Shown here: one piece after another, positions 48,603 to 56,234 of the stretch
How the letters are laid out: every line of letters begins with the position of its first letter
Numbering within the stretch: the first letter of the stretch is position 1
Assembly (NCBI RefSeq): GCF_004362825.1
Contig: NZ_SNXZ01000001.1
Location: 1,674,001-1,738,000, forward strand
Length of the DNA stretch: 64,000 nt
Reading direction: 5' to 3'
DNA from: Labedaea rhizosphaerae
Lineage (GTDB): Bacteria > Actinomycetota > Actinomycetes > Mycobacteriales > Pseudonocardiaceae
Notes under the pieces: model-generated
What the model was told of the DNA's origin: nothing
What the model saw: only the letters and a program-made list of their open reading frames with translations
The model's database searches: none
Program-made: the position numbers and the translations under genes

Positions 48603-49166
48603 TCAGTCGACCGGGCCGCCGCTGCGCCAGTACTCGCCGCCCTCGCGGCTGAGCAGGCCCTCGTCGACCAGGTACCGGCGCAACGTCACGTGGTCGGTCG
48701 CCCCGGCGGCGCACCACGGTTCGAGCAGCTCGGTCACCGCGCGCTCGGGGTAGTGCACGCCGGGCTCGAACGACCGCGCGACGTGTTCGAGCACCAGCCG
48801 CCGGCGGGTCGGCTGGGCGGGCATGCCGGTCAACTGCCCGTCCCGCACGAACGCGCGCAGCGTCGCCTCGGCCTTCGGGTCGGCGTAGCCGTGGTCCTCG
48901 TACTGCTTGGGTGGCGCCGCCGCGCGGGCCGCGTCGGCGAACAAGTGCGCGTGCAGCACCAGCCCGTCGGCGTCGCTGCCCACCAGCCCGGCCTTGGCCA
49001 GCCGGGTCACCGCCTTGCTCACCCGCTTGCCGTCGATGCCGGTGCGTTCGACGATCTCCGGGTTGGTCCGGGCGCCGAGCGCCAGCGCCGACACCGCGGC
49101 CAGCCGATCCGCGTCGGCGAGCAGGCCGACCAGTTCCTCCGGGCTCATGCTCGCAAGCTCGCTCAT
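48603..49166 (-). CDS. DUF2087 protein with N-terminal helix-turn-helix
   Basis: Protein of 187 residues. The N-terminal 70 residues look like a winged helix (ADRLAAVSALALGARTNPEIVERTGIDGKRVSKAVTRLAKAGLV). DUF2087 follows at about 115-185, with RRLVLEHVARSFEPGVHYPERAVTELLEPW and TLRRYLVDEGLLSREGGEYWR. Likely a DNA-binding regulator of unknown target. Start at 49166; no strong ribosome-binding site, so leaderless translation or a start at 49148 is possible. Confidence 0.85.
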   Translation of the reverse strand: MSELASMSPEELVGLLADADRLAAVSALALGARTNPEIVERTGIDGKRVSKAVTRLAKAGLVGSDADGLVLHAHLFADAARAAAPPKQYEDHGYADPKAEATLRAFVRDGQLTGMPAQPTRRRLVLEHVARSFEPGVHYPERAVTELLEPWCAAGATDHVTLRRYLVDEGLLSREGGEYWRSGGPVD

Positions 49167-49208
49167 GCCGGCCGATGCTGGCACAAGACCGGTGCGGCGC
49201 AACCGAAT

Positions 49209-50063
49209 TCAGCCGGTGGGCGTCGTGGTGGGGGCGCCGGACGTCTTCGGCGGGCAGGTCTCGTTCTCGTGGTCGGTGATCACCCAGCCGCCGCCGTTCT
49301 CGGTGAGCAGCAGCTTGCCCAGCGGCGGGCCGCCGACGACGTTGAGCTCGCAGGAGCTGACGATCGCCGACGTGCCGTTGAGCGTCATCGCCTGCTCGGT
49401 GACCTTCGGGGCCGCGTAGGCGTTGCGGTCCACCGAGTCCTTGCTGACCTGTGCGGCCAGCGTGGTGATCGCGGCCTGGCACGTCGTCGCGCCGAAGTCC
49501 TGGGCGAACGCGAGCCCGCCCTGCTGGTCGAACACCAGCGTGCACGCCTCCTCGGCGCCGCCCTGCGCGACCATCTTGTAGAGGGCGATCACCGCCTGCT
49601 GCGGGCTCGGCGAGAGGCGGCCCGGCTCCTGCACCGACCCAGGGCCCGCGGCGCCCTGCGGGTCGTTGTCCTCCGATGCGCCGAAGTAGTGGTTGTAGGC
49701 CCACACCAGCACCAGTACGACGACGAGCGCGGAGACCAGCTTGCGGAACAGCTTGCCGCGCAGGAACCGTTGCCACGCCGGCCTTTTCGGCGGCTGCGGG
49801 TAGGGGAAGCCGACCGCGCTCCCGGCACCGAGCGCGCGCTGGCCCTCCTCGGTCTGGGCGTAGCGCTGGAACTCCTGGAACTGCTGGAACTTGCGGAACT
49901 CCTCGAACTGCCGCAGCTGCTCCGGGTCCGGCACGGCCGGCGGCGGCCCGGGGGGCGCGGTGGGCGGCACGTTCATCGGTGGCACGATCTCGCCCCCCGG
50001 CACGGGTGGGTTCGGCGGCTGCTGCGCGGGCAGCGGCCCGGTGTCCGGTTCGTCGTTGGCCAC
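49209..50063 (-). CDS. Membrane-anchored hypothetical protein with proline-rich cytoplasmic part
   Basis: Protein of 284 residues from GTG 50063. A cytoplasmic Pro/Gln/Phe-rich part (FEEFRKFQQFQEFQRYAQ, a probable amphipathic helix) precedes basic residues (FLRGKLFRKLV) and one transmembrane helix near 108-125. The outside domain of about 150 residues contains two Cys pairs (CTLVFDQQG, CQAAITTL, CELNVVGG, CPPKT) and resembles small lumazine-like or Rv0361-like domains common in actinomycete membrane proteins. An upstream start at 50117 is possible. Unknown function. Confidence 0.75.
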   Translation of the reverse strand: MANDEPDTGPLPAQQPPNPPVPGGEIVPPMNVPPTAPPGPPPAVPDPEQLRQFEEFRKFQQFQEFQRYAQTEEGQRALGAGSAVGFPYPQPPKRPAWQRFLRGKLFRKLVSALVVVLVLVWAYNHYFGASEDNDPQGAAGPGSVQEPGRLSPSPQQAVIALYKMVAQGGAEEACTLVFDQQGGLAFAQDFGATTCQAAITTLAAQVSKDSVDRNAYAAPKVTEQAMTLNGTSAIVSSCELNVVGGPPLGKLLLTENGGGWVITDHENETCPPKTSGAPTTTPTG

Positions 50064-50094
50064 GGGTCCATCTTGCCGGGTACCCGGGGGCGAT

Positions 50095-50124
50095 TTGGAA
50101 CCGCCTGATGGGGTCACGTACTCT
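50095..50124 (+). promoter_or_regulatory. rplJL promoter
   Basis: TTGGAA (50095-50100) and TACTCT (50119-50124) are 18 bases apart, about 200 bases upstream of rplJ, so the mRNA starts with a long leader. Confidence 0.5.
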
Positions 50125-50130
50125 TGACGA

Positions 50131-50322
50131 CGGTTCTACCGAAGACCGCTGGTCTCTCCCTCACCGGAGACGAAGGCCCCGACAACGGGCGGCCCGCGCA
50201 GGGAGGACGAGGTGAGTCCCAGGCGCTTGCGCCTGTGTACGCCCCGTGCGCCTGCGCCGGGGCGTTTGTCGTCTCCCGGGCTGGTTCGACCAGAGGTCAC
50301 CAGCCAAGAGAGGAGGCGACCC
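50131..50322 (+). ncRNA. L10-type leader of rplJL
   Basis: The roughly 190-base leader holds several hairpins. AGGCGC-TT-GCGCCT lies at 50221-50234, and CGCCCCG (50240-50246) pairs with CGGGGCG (50258-50264), followed by TTTG, which looks like an attenuator. In many bacteria L10-L12 binds such a leader and represses its own operon. The position fits exactly; I could not verify the L10 kink-turn. Confidence 0.6.
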
Positions 50323-50868
50323 ATGGCGAAGCCCGACAAGGTGGCGGCCGTCGCCGAGATCGCGGACAAGTTCCGCAGCAGCTCGGCCGCGGTGATCACC
50401 GAGTACAGCGGCCTCTCCGTGTCCCAGCTGACCACGCTGCGCCGAGCTCTCGGTAATGGCGCGACCTACCGGGTCGCGAAGAACACCCTCGTCCAGCGGG
50501 CCGCGGAAGACGCGGGCGTGCAGGGTCTCGAGGCGCTCTTCGCCGGCCCGACCGCGATCGCCTTCGTCGACGGCGAGCCGGTTGACGCGGCGAAGGCACT
50601 GCGTGACTTCGCCAAGGACAACAAGGGTCTGGTCATCAAGGGCGGCTACATGGATGGCCGCCCGCTCAGCGTGGACGAGGTCACCAAGATCGCCGACCTC
50701 GACTCGCGTGAGGTGCTGCTCGCGAAGCTCGCGGGCGCGATGAAGGGCAACCTCAGCAAGGCCGCCGGGCTGTTCAACGCCCCGGCCTCGCAGGTGGCCC
50801 GCCTGGCCGCGGCGTTGCAGGAGAAGAAGGCCGCAGAGGCCCCTGCCGCCGAAGCCGCCGAGAGCTGA
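50323..50868 (+). CDS. rplJ: 50S ribosomal protein L10
   Basis: Protein of 181 residues, base of the L7/L12 stalk. N-terminal RNA-binding domain: [52 protein letters not shown]-terminal L12-binding helix ends in Ala-rich [17 protein letters not shown] 50323 with GAGAGGAGG directly upstream; the frame is open to 50212 but that part is Arg/Pro-rich leader sequence. Cotranscribed with rplL. Confidence 0.98.
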   Translation: MAKPDKVAAVAEIADKFRSSSAAVITEYSGLSVSQLTTLRRALGNGATYRVAKNTLVQRAAEDAGVQGLEALFAGPTAIAFVDGEPVDAAKALRDFAKDNKGLVIKGGYMDGRPLSVDEVTKIADLDSREVLLAKLAGAMKGNLSKAAGLFNAPASQVARLAAALQEKKAAEAPAAEAAES

Positions 50869-50931
50869 ACAACCCCGGATAACCATTCGCACCCTGGCTA
50901 CTCGGGGCGCATTACCTGAAAGGACGCCATC

Positions 50932-51318
50932 ATGGCGAAGCTCAGCACTGACGAGCTGCTCGACGCGTTCAAGGAGATGACCCTCCTGGAGCTGTCGGAG
51001 TTCGTGAAGCAGTTCGAGGAGACCTTCGAGGTCACCGCCGCGGCGCCGGTCGCCGTGGCCGCCGCGGGCCCGGCCGGCCCCGTGGCCGCCGCCGAGGAGG
51101 AGAAGGACGAGTTCGACGTCGTCCTCGAGTCCGCCGGTGACAAGAAGATCCAGGTCATCAAGGTCGTCCGCGAGGTCGTCTCGGGCCTGGGCCTGAAGGA
51201 GGCCAAGGAGCTCGTCGAGTCCGCGCCGAAGCCCATCCTGGAGAAGGTCGCCAAGGATGCCGCCGAGGCCGCCAAGGAGAAGCTCGAGGGCGCCGGCGCC
51301 AAGGTCTCCCTCAAGTGA
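50932..51318 (+). CDS. rplL: 50S ribosomal protein L7/L12
   Basis: Protein of 128 residues, the multimeric stalk protein that recruits translational GTPases. N-terminal dimerisation helices ([29 protein letters not shown]), an Ala/Gly/Pro hinge ([17 protein letters not shown]) and the C-terminal factor-binding domain ([22 protein letters not shown]... [20 protein letters not shown]). ATG with GAAAGGA upstream. Terminator follows. Confidence 0.98.
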   Translation: MAKLSTDELLDAFKEMTLLELSEFVKQFEETFEVTAAAPVAVAAAGPAGPVAAAEEEKDEFDVVLESAGDKKIQVIKVVREVVSGLGLKEAKELVESAPKPILEKVAKDAAEAAKEKLEGAGAKVSLK

Positions 51319-51340
51319 TCTAGCGCTTCACGGTTCGCTC

Positions 51341-51375
51341 GGAAGGCCGGTACCCCGACGGGGTGCCGGCCTTCC
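51341..51375. terminator. Terminator between rplL and the ESX-like operon
   Basis: GGAAGGCCGGTACCC pairs with GGGTGCCGGCCTTCC (one G-U pair) around CGACG at 51341-51375. No T tail. It separates rplL from the convergent minus-strand lipoprotein gene ending at 51377 and may act both ways. Confidence 0.8.
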
Positions 51376-51376
51376 G

Positions 51377-51973
51377 CTATCTGCTGAGGTTGTTCACGAC
51401 CGCCTCGGCCACCGCTTTGGCGCTGGCGCAAGCCTTTGCGGGTCCCAGCCCGTCGACCTCGACGACGAACCCGCTGCTCTTGTCCAGTTCGACGTCGACC
51501 TCGCAGTACTTCACCTGCGGCCGATCCGCGATCCGCCGCACGATGCCCGTCTGCCCCCGCACCTTGATGGTGTCGACGGCCACGTAGTCCTGGTCGGACT
51601 GGTATCCCGCCGCGGTCACGTCGGTGGACAGGTAGAGGTAGGTGGCCACACCGAAGCCCCACGTGTCCCGGTCGTTCGGCACCGGCCGCCCGTCCCGGCG
51701 GCAGGAAATGGTTGCGGGGTAGTCGGAGCTGTCGTACTTCCGCACACCTTCCGGCTGCCAGATCCCCCAGTCGACGTAGCCCAGGCGGCCGGCGTCGGCA
51801 CCGGGCAGCAGGTCGCAGATCTTGTCATTGTCGTTGTAGGCGGAAGCATCGAGCGTTCGAGCCGCGGCGGTCGTGGTGGCGGTCGCGGGGGCGCTCGGTG
51901 TTGCTTCGGGCGTGGCGCAGGCGGCCACCCCGAAGGCCACGACCAGCAACCCCGCAACGCGGGTGGCGCTCAT
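51377..51973 (-). CDS. DUF3558-type lipoprotein
   Basis: Protein of 198 residues. Signal peptide with lipobox V16-A17-A18-C19, a Thr/Ala/Pro linker, then a compact domain beginning ICDLLPGADAGRLGYVDWG; further Cys residues (ISCRRD, KYCEVD, KACASAK) may form disulfides. DUF3558 proteins are common surface lipoproteins in Pseudonocardiales, often next to ESX genes. ATG overlaps the upstream stop by four bases (ATGA). Function unknown. Confidence 0.85.
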   Translation of the reverse strand: MSATRVAGLLVVAFGVAACATPEATPSAPATATTTAAARTLDASAYNDNDKICDLLPGADAGRLGYVDWGIWQPEGVRKYDSSDYPATISCRRDGRPVPNDRDTWGFGVATYLYLSTDVTAAGYQSDQDYVAVDTIKVRGQTGIVRRIADRPQVKYCEVDVELDKSSGFVVEVDGLGPAKACASAKAVAEAVVNNLSR

Positions 51974-52899
51974 GAGGCACCGCCGAGCCGCTTCTCGATG
52001 TCGGACTCGTGTTTGCGGTGCGCCGTCTGGGCCTTGCGGACCTTTGGGTCGAAGGCGTTCGGCGGCATCTCTTCGCACTCGAAGCACCCCTCGTAGGTGA
52101 AGTCAGGGCTGTCTATCTGGACTTTGGTGCTCAACGGGGCGAAGAGGTCCGGGCTCTGGGCGCTAAACCCGGACTCCTGGAACATCAGTTCCTTCACCAG
52201 CATTTCGAGGCCGCCCTCGAACTCGCGGCAGACGCGGTCGCCGGTGCGGATGTAGGTGTCGATGACCTTGTCGGCATCACCACCGTCGATGGCATCGGTC
52301 GCGAGGATCTGGCCCTCTTTGAGCACGAGATCCACCGCCATGCTCTTCCACCTGGCCACGTCCAGGGTGATCAAGTGGCTGGCGATCTCACCGCCCAGCG
52401 CGATCTGCACCTCGATGTCCTTCTTGTCGCGGTCCTCGATCTCGTTGGTGGCCGCGTCGAAGGTGTCGGCCCAGATGCCGAACATGCTCTCCTGGGCCTG
52501 GTAGACCAGGGTCATCAGCGTGCCGATGCCGCGCACGGCGACCCAGGCGTTGGTGGCCTGCGTGTCGAGGAAGCTCTCGACCAGCGAGACCTGGCCGACG
52601 AACGCGTCCTTCGCGTCGCCCACCCAACCTTCGAGGTGGCTGATGGTTTGGGCCAGGTACTTCTTCGCGTCATCGCTGGCCGTGATTTCCTGCGCGACCT
52701 TGACCAGCCGTTCGTATTCCTCGCCGAGCTGGTCGAGGTTCAGGCTCGTCACCGTCCCCCAGTGGCGGGTGCGCGCGTCGCTGACCTCGCCGAACCTGGC
52801 ATCGGTGAGGCTTTCCTTGTCGATCATCGTGGCCACGACGTTCTGCATCTGCCAGCTGGCCGCGTCCAGCGCTTCCGGGACCCGTCCGATGTGCGCCAC
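51970..52899 (-). CDS. WXG100/ESX-related helical protein
   Basis: Protein of 309 residues, almost all alpha-helical. A W92-V93-G94 motif sits in a turn between helices (SHLEGWVGDAKDAFVGQV), the defining mark of WXG100-type ESX substrates, though the chain is about three times longer than a classic EsxA. The C-terminal 60 residues contain ECEEMPP and a basic end. GTG start three bases after the upstream stop. Likely secreted or ESX-associated; no ESX ATPase is in the window. Confidence 0.7.
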   Translation of the reverse strand: MAHIGRVPEALDAASWQMQNVVATMIDKESLTDARFGEVSDARTRHWGTVTSLNLDQLGEEYERLVKVAQEITASDDAKKYLAQTISHLEGWVGDAKDAFVGQVSLVESFLDTQATNAWVAVRGIGTLMTLVYQAQESMFGIWADTFDAATNEIEDRDKKDIEVQIALGGEIASHLITLDVARWKSMAVDLVLKEGQILATDAIDGGDADKVIDTYIRTGDRVCREFEGGLEMLVKELMFQESGFSAQSPDLFAPLSTKVQIDSPDFTYEGCFECEEMPPNAFDPKVRKAQTAHRKHESDIEKRLGGAS

Positions 52900-52901
52900 G
52901 G

Positions 52902-53195
52902 TCAGGCCTGCCCGTCGGCCTGGCGGTACACGTCGATGATCGCGGCGAGCGCGTCGGCCGTGTCGCGCACGACCTGGGCCGCATGCGCTTGCCTGCTCGC
53001 CACGTGGTCGGCGAGCCAGGTGCAGTGCTGGAACGCGGACGTGGCCGCGGCCGACCTGCCGTGACCGCTCGCGTCGACGTGGTCGGTCAAGGCCTTCACC
53101 GGGTGCTCGATGGCCGCGGCCGCAGCGGGCAGTGATGTCCTGGCTGCCTTGTCCGCTTCCTTCAGCCTGAGCCTGAAGCCGCTCTCGTTCGGCAT
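52902..53195 (-). CDS. Small helical protein, possible ESX partner
   Basis: Protein of 97 residues, two or three helices (FRLRLKEADKAARTSLPAAAAAIEHPVKAL; TWLADHVASRQAHAAQVVRDTADALAAIIDVYRQA). It has the size of an Esx protein but lacks a WxG motif, like many ESX-associated partner proteins (Pfam type DUF2580/ESX-1 EspC-like). ATG 53195 follows GAGGGGGG. First gene of the three-gene operon. Confidence 0.65.
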   Translation of the reverse strand: MPNESGFRLRLKEADKAARTSLPAAAAAIEHPVKALTDHVDASGHGRSAAATSAFQHCTWLADHVASRQAHAAQVVRDTADALAAIIDVYRQADGQA

Positions 53196-53362
53196 GGTCC
53201 CCCCTCGATCATGTGCGGCGACTCGGACGTCGCCGACCGTCAGGAGGTTTCGTTGTTCACCCGTTCGGCCCGGCGACAGGAAGCAACCAGAAGCGGCGGT
53301 TACCCCGTGTGATGTACCCCACTGGGCGAGCGCAAGCCACCGACTGGGTACTTTGCTTACCA

Positions 53363-53372
53363 ACTCGCGAGT
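53363..53372. promoter_or_regulatory. Palindrome ACTCGCGAGT in the mkl promoter region
   Basis: A 10-base perfect palindrome about 70 bases before the mkl start, in the gap between the divergent ESX-like operon and mkl, with CACTGGG repeated nearby. A possible TetR-type operator (Mce loci are often controlled by TetR or GntR regulators), but no regulator gene is adjacent. Confidence 0.3.
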
Positions 53373-53444
53373 AACCCAGACGGGTTCGGCTCGTTGCACT
53401 GGGATGACGTCGGCGGGGACGCCAAATCCGGGTCGGGAGGTTCG

Positions 53445-54599
53445 ATGGGCGCCGAGGTGGTCGTCGAAGGGTTGACCAAATCCTTCGGGAAGCAGGCCAT
53501 CTGGCGGGACGTGACGCTGACCTTGCCGCCAGGCGAAGTCTCCGCGTTGCTGGGTCCGTCGGGGACGGGCAAGTCCGTCTTCCTCAAGTCGATGATCGGG
53601 TTGCTCAAGCCCGAGCGCGGCCGCTGCATGATCAACGGCGTCGACATCGTCACCTGCTCGGAGCGCCAGCTCTACGAGACCCGCAAGCTGTTCGGGGTGC
53701 TGTTCCAGGACGGCGCGCTGTTCGGCTCGATGAACCTGTACGACAACGTCGCGTTCCCGCTGCGCGAGCACACCCGCAAGTCCGAGTCCGAGGTCCGGCG
53801 CATCGTGCTGGAGAAGCTGGACCTGACCGGGCTCAACGGCGCCGAGCGCAAGCTGCCCGGCGAGATCTCCGGCGGTATGCGCAAGCGTGCCGGGCTGGCC
53901 CGCGCTCTGGTGCTGGACCCGGAGATCATCCTGGTCGACGAGCCCGACTCGGGCCTGGACCCGGTGCGCACCACCTACATCTCGCAGCTGTTCCTGGACG
54001 TGAACTCGCAGATCGACGCGACGTTCCTGATCGTCACGCACAACATCAACCTCGCCCGCACGGTGCCGGACAACATCGGCATGCTCTTCCGCAAGGAGCT
54101 GGTCATGTTCGGCCCCCGCGAGGTGCTGCTGACCAGTGAGGAGCCCGTGGTCAAGCAGTTCCTCAACGGCCGCATGGACGGCCCGATCGGGATGAGCGAG
54201 GAGAAGGACTCCGCCACCATGGCCGCCGAGCAGGCCATGTTCGAGGCAGGTCACCACGCGGGCGGCGTCGAGGACGTGCGCGGCGTGCCCCCGCAGATGC
54301 AGCCCACGCCCGGCATGCCCGAGCGCCAGGGCGCACGCCGGCGCACCGACCGCGTGATGAGCATCCTGCACTCGCTCCCGCGGGCCGCGCAGGACAGCAT
54401 CATCGAGTCGATGTCGCCCGAGGAGCAGCAGCACTACGGCGTCCACGCCGGCGGCCGCCCGGCTCCGTCGCAGCGCCCGGCCCCGTCGCCACGCCCGCGC
54501 TCCGGCAACGGCGAGCGCATCGAGGGCCGCCTCGACGACGAGAGCGTCGCGCGCCTGCCCGGGTCCGAGCCGAGCGGGTCCGAACGAGGACGCTCGTGA
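53445..54599 (+). CDS. mkl: Mce-system ABC ATPase (Mkl/MceG)
   Basis: Protein of 384 residues that powers Mce lipid importers. ABC domain: Walker A GPSGTGKS, signature ISGGMRKRAGLARAL, Walker B IILVDEPDSGLD, H-loop IVTHNI. The C-terminal 130 residues are family-specific and end in a Pro/Arg/Ser-rich tail. ATG 53445 follows GGGAGG closely; TTG 53394 is a less likely alternative. Here it lies right behind rplJL as in mycobacteria, but unlike M. tuberculosis it is directly linked to a yrbE-mce operon. Confidence 0.95.
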   Translation: MGAEVVVEGLTKSFGKQAIWRDVTLTLPPGEVSALLGPSGTGKSVFLKSMIGLLKPERGRCMINGVDIVTCSERQLYETRKLFGVLFQDGALFGSMNLYDNVAFPLREHTRKSESEVRRIVLEKLDLTGLNGAERKLPGEISGGMRKRAGLARALVLDPEIILVDEPDSGLDPVRTTYISQLFLDVNSQIDATFLIVTHNINLARTVPDNIGMLFRKELVMFGPREVLLTSEEPVVKQFLNGRMDGPIGMSEEKDSATMAAEQAMFEAGHHAGGVEDVRGVPPQMQPTPGMPERQGARRRTDRVMSILHSLPRAAQDSIIESMSPEEQQHYGVHAGGRPAPSQRPAPSPRPRSGNGERIEGRLDDESVARLPGSEPSGSERGRS

Positions 54600-55390
54600 G
54601 CGCGCCCGCCTCGACCCGGAAGTTCCCCGGCTCCGGCGCACTGCGCGAGACCGGGCAGCTCTTCGCGCTCGGCCTCGACGTGATCGTCGGCATCTTCAAG
54701 CGGCCGTTCCAGCTGCGCGAGTTCATCGAGCAGTCCTGGTTCATCGCGAGCGTGACGATCCTGCCGACCGCGCTGGTGTCGATCCCGTTCGGCGCATTGG
54801 TCGCGCTGGAGCTCGGTTCGCTGATCACCCAGCTCGGCGCGCAGTCGTTCATCGGTGCGGCCAGCGTGCTGGCGATCATCCAGCAGGCGGCTCCGATCGT
54901 GACCGCGCTGCTGGTCGCGGGCGCGGGCGGCTCGGCGATCTGCGCGGACATCGGCGCACGCACCATCCGCGAGGAGATCGACGCGATGGAGGTGCTGGGC
55001 GTCTCGGCGATCCAGCGCCTGGTCGTGCCGCGCGTGCTCGCCTCGATGCTGGTCGCGTTGCTGCTCAACGGTTTGGTCAGCGTCATCGGTGTGCTCGGCG
55101 GCTACTTCTTCAACGTGGTCCTGCAAGGCGGCACGCCCGGCGCCTACCTCGCGAGCTTCTCCGCGCTGGCCCAGCTACCCGACCTCTGGATCTCCGAGAT
55201 CAAGGCGGTCATCTTCGGCTTCATCGCCGGGGTCGTCGCCGCCTACCGCGGCCTGAACCCCAAGGGGGGTCCGAAGGGCGTGGGCGACGCGGTGAACCAG
55301 TCCGTGGTCATCACGTTCCTGCTGCTCTTCGCGGTGAACTTCACGCTGACCGCCGTGTACCTGCAGATCGTTCCGGCGAAGGGGAGCTGA
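54596..55390 (+). CDS. yrbEA: Mce-associated permease YrbE (A type)
   Basis: MlaE-family membrane protein of 264 residues with about six helices. Family pieces: ALREFIEQ type N-terminus (QLREFIEQSWFIASVTILPTALVS), GAGGSAICADIGARTIREEIDAMEVLGV (the EExDAxxxLG motif) and YRGLNPKGGPKGVGDAVNQSVV. It forms the transmembrane core of the lipid importer with the second YrbE. GTG start, four-base overlap with mkl. Confidence 0.95.
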   Translation: MSAPASTRKFPGSGALRETGQLFALGLDVIVGIFKRPFQLREFIEQSWFIASVTILPTALVSIPFGALVALELGSLITQLGAQSFIGAASVLAIIQQAAPIVTALLVAGAGGSAICADIGARTIREEIDAMEVLGVSAIQRLVVPRVLASMLVALLLNGLVSVIGVLGGYFFNVVLQGGTPGAYLASFSALAQLPDLWISEIKAVIFGFIAGVVAAYRGLNPKGGPKGVGDAVNQSVVITFLLLFAVNFTLTAVYLQIVPAKGS

Positions 55391-55394
55391 GGCC

Positions 55395-56234
55395 ATGTCG
55401 ACGATCGGCACCGCCGCACGCAAGCTCGCCGCCAAGCCGGGCGCCGTGCTGGACCAGCTCGGCACGCAGATGTCGTTCTACATCCGGGCGCTGGCCTGGA
55501 TGCCGCACACCATCCGCCGCTACATGCGCGAGACCATGCGCCTGCTCGCCGAGGTCAGCTTCGGCAGCGGCGCGCTCGCCGTGATCGGCGGGACGGTCGG
55601 CGTGATGGTCGGCCTGACCGTCTTCACCGGCACCGTGGTCGGTCTGCAGGGTTACGCCGCGTTGAACCAGCTCGGCACGGCCGCGCTGACCGGCTTCGCG
55701 TCGGCCTACATCAACACCCGTGAGATCGCGCCGCTGGTCGCCGGCCTCGCCCTCTCGGCCACCGTCGGCGCGGGCTTCACCGCACAACTGGGCGCCATGC
55801 GGATCTCCGAGGAGATCGACGCGCTCGAGGTGATGGCGGTGCCGAGCCTGCCGTTCCTGGTGACCACCCGCATCATCGCCGGGTTCATCGCAGTGATCCC
55901 GCTCTACATCATCGGGTTGCTGACCAGTTATCTGGCGTCCAGAACGATCGTGGTCGTCTTCAATGGACAGTCGACCGGTACCTACGACCACTACTTCAAC
56001 CTCTTCCTACCGCCGCAAGACGTCTTCTACTCCTTCCTCAAGGTGCTGATCTTCGCGGTGATCATCATCTTGGTGCACTGCTACTACGGCTACAACGCCA
56101 GCGGCGGGCCCGCGGGCGTGGGTGTGGCCGTGGGCCGCGCGGTGCGCACGACCATCGTCACGGTGGCGATCGTGAACTTCTTCATCGGCTTCGCGATCTG
56201 GGGCACGACGACGACGGTGAGGATCGCCGGATGA
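55395..56234 (+). CDS. yrbEB: Mce-associated permease YrbE (B type)
   Basis: MlaE-family membrane protein of 279 residues. Contains TVGAGFTAQLGAMRISEEIDALEVMAV (the EExDALEVM motif), preceded by YINTREIAPLVAGLALSA, and YYGYNASGGPAGVGVAVGRAV. Heterodimer partner of YrbE A. ATG start four bases after the previous stop; overlaps mceA by four bases. Confidence 0.95.
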   Translation: MSTIGTAARKLAAKPGAVLDQLGTQMSFYIRALAWMPHTIRRYMRETMRLLAEVSFGSGALAVIGGTVGVMVGLTVFTGTVVGLQGYAALNQLGTAALTGFASAYINTREIAPLVAGLALSATVGAGFTAQLGAMRISEEIDALEVMAVPSLPFLVTTRIIAGFIAVIPLYIIGLLTSYLASRTIVVVFNGQSTGTYDHYFNLFLPPQDVFYSFLKVLIFAVIIILVHCYYGYNASGGPAGVGVAVGRAVRTTIVTVAIVNFFIGFAIWGTTTTVRIAG

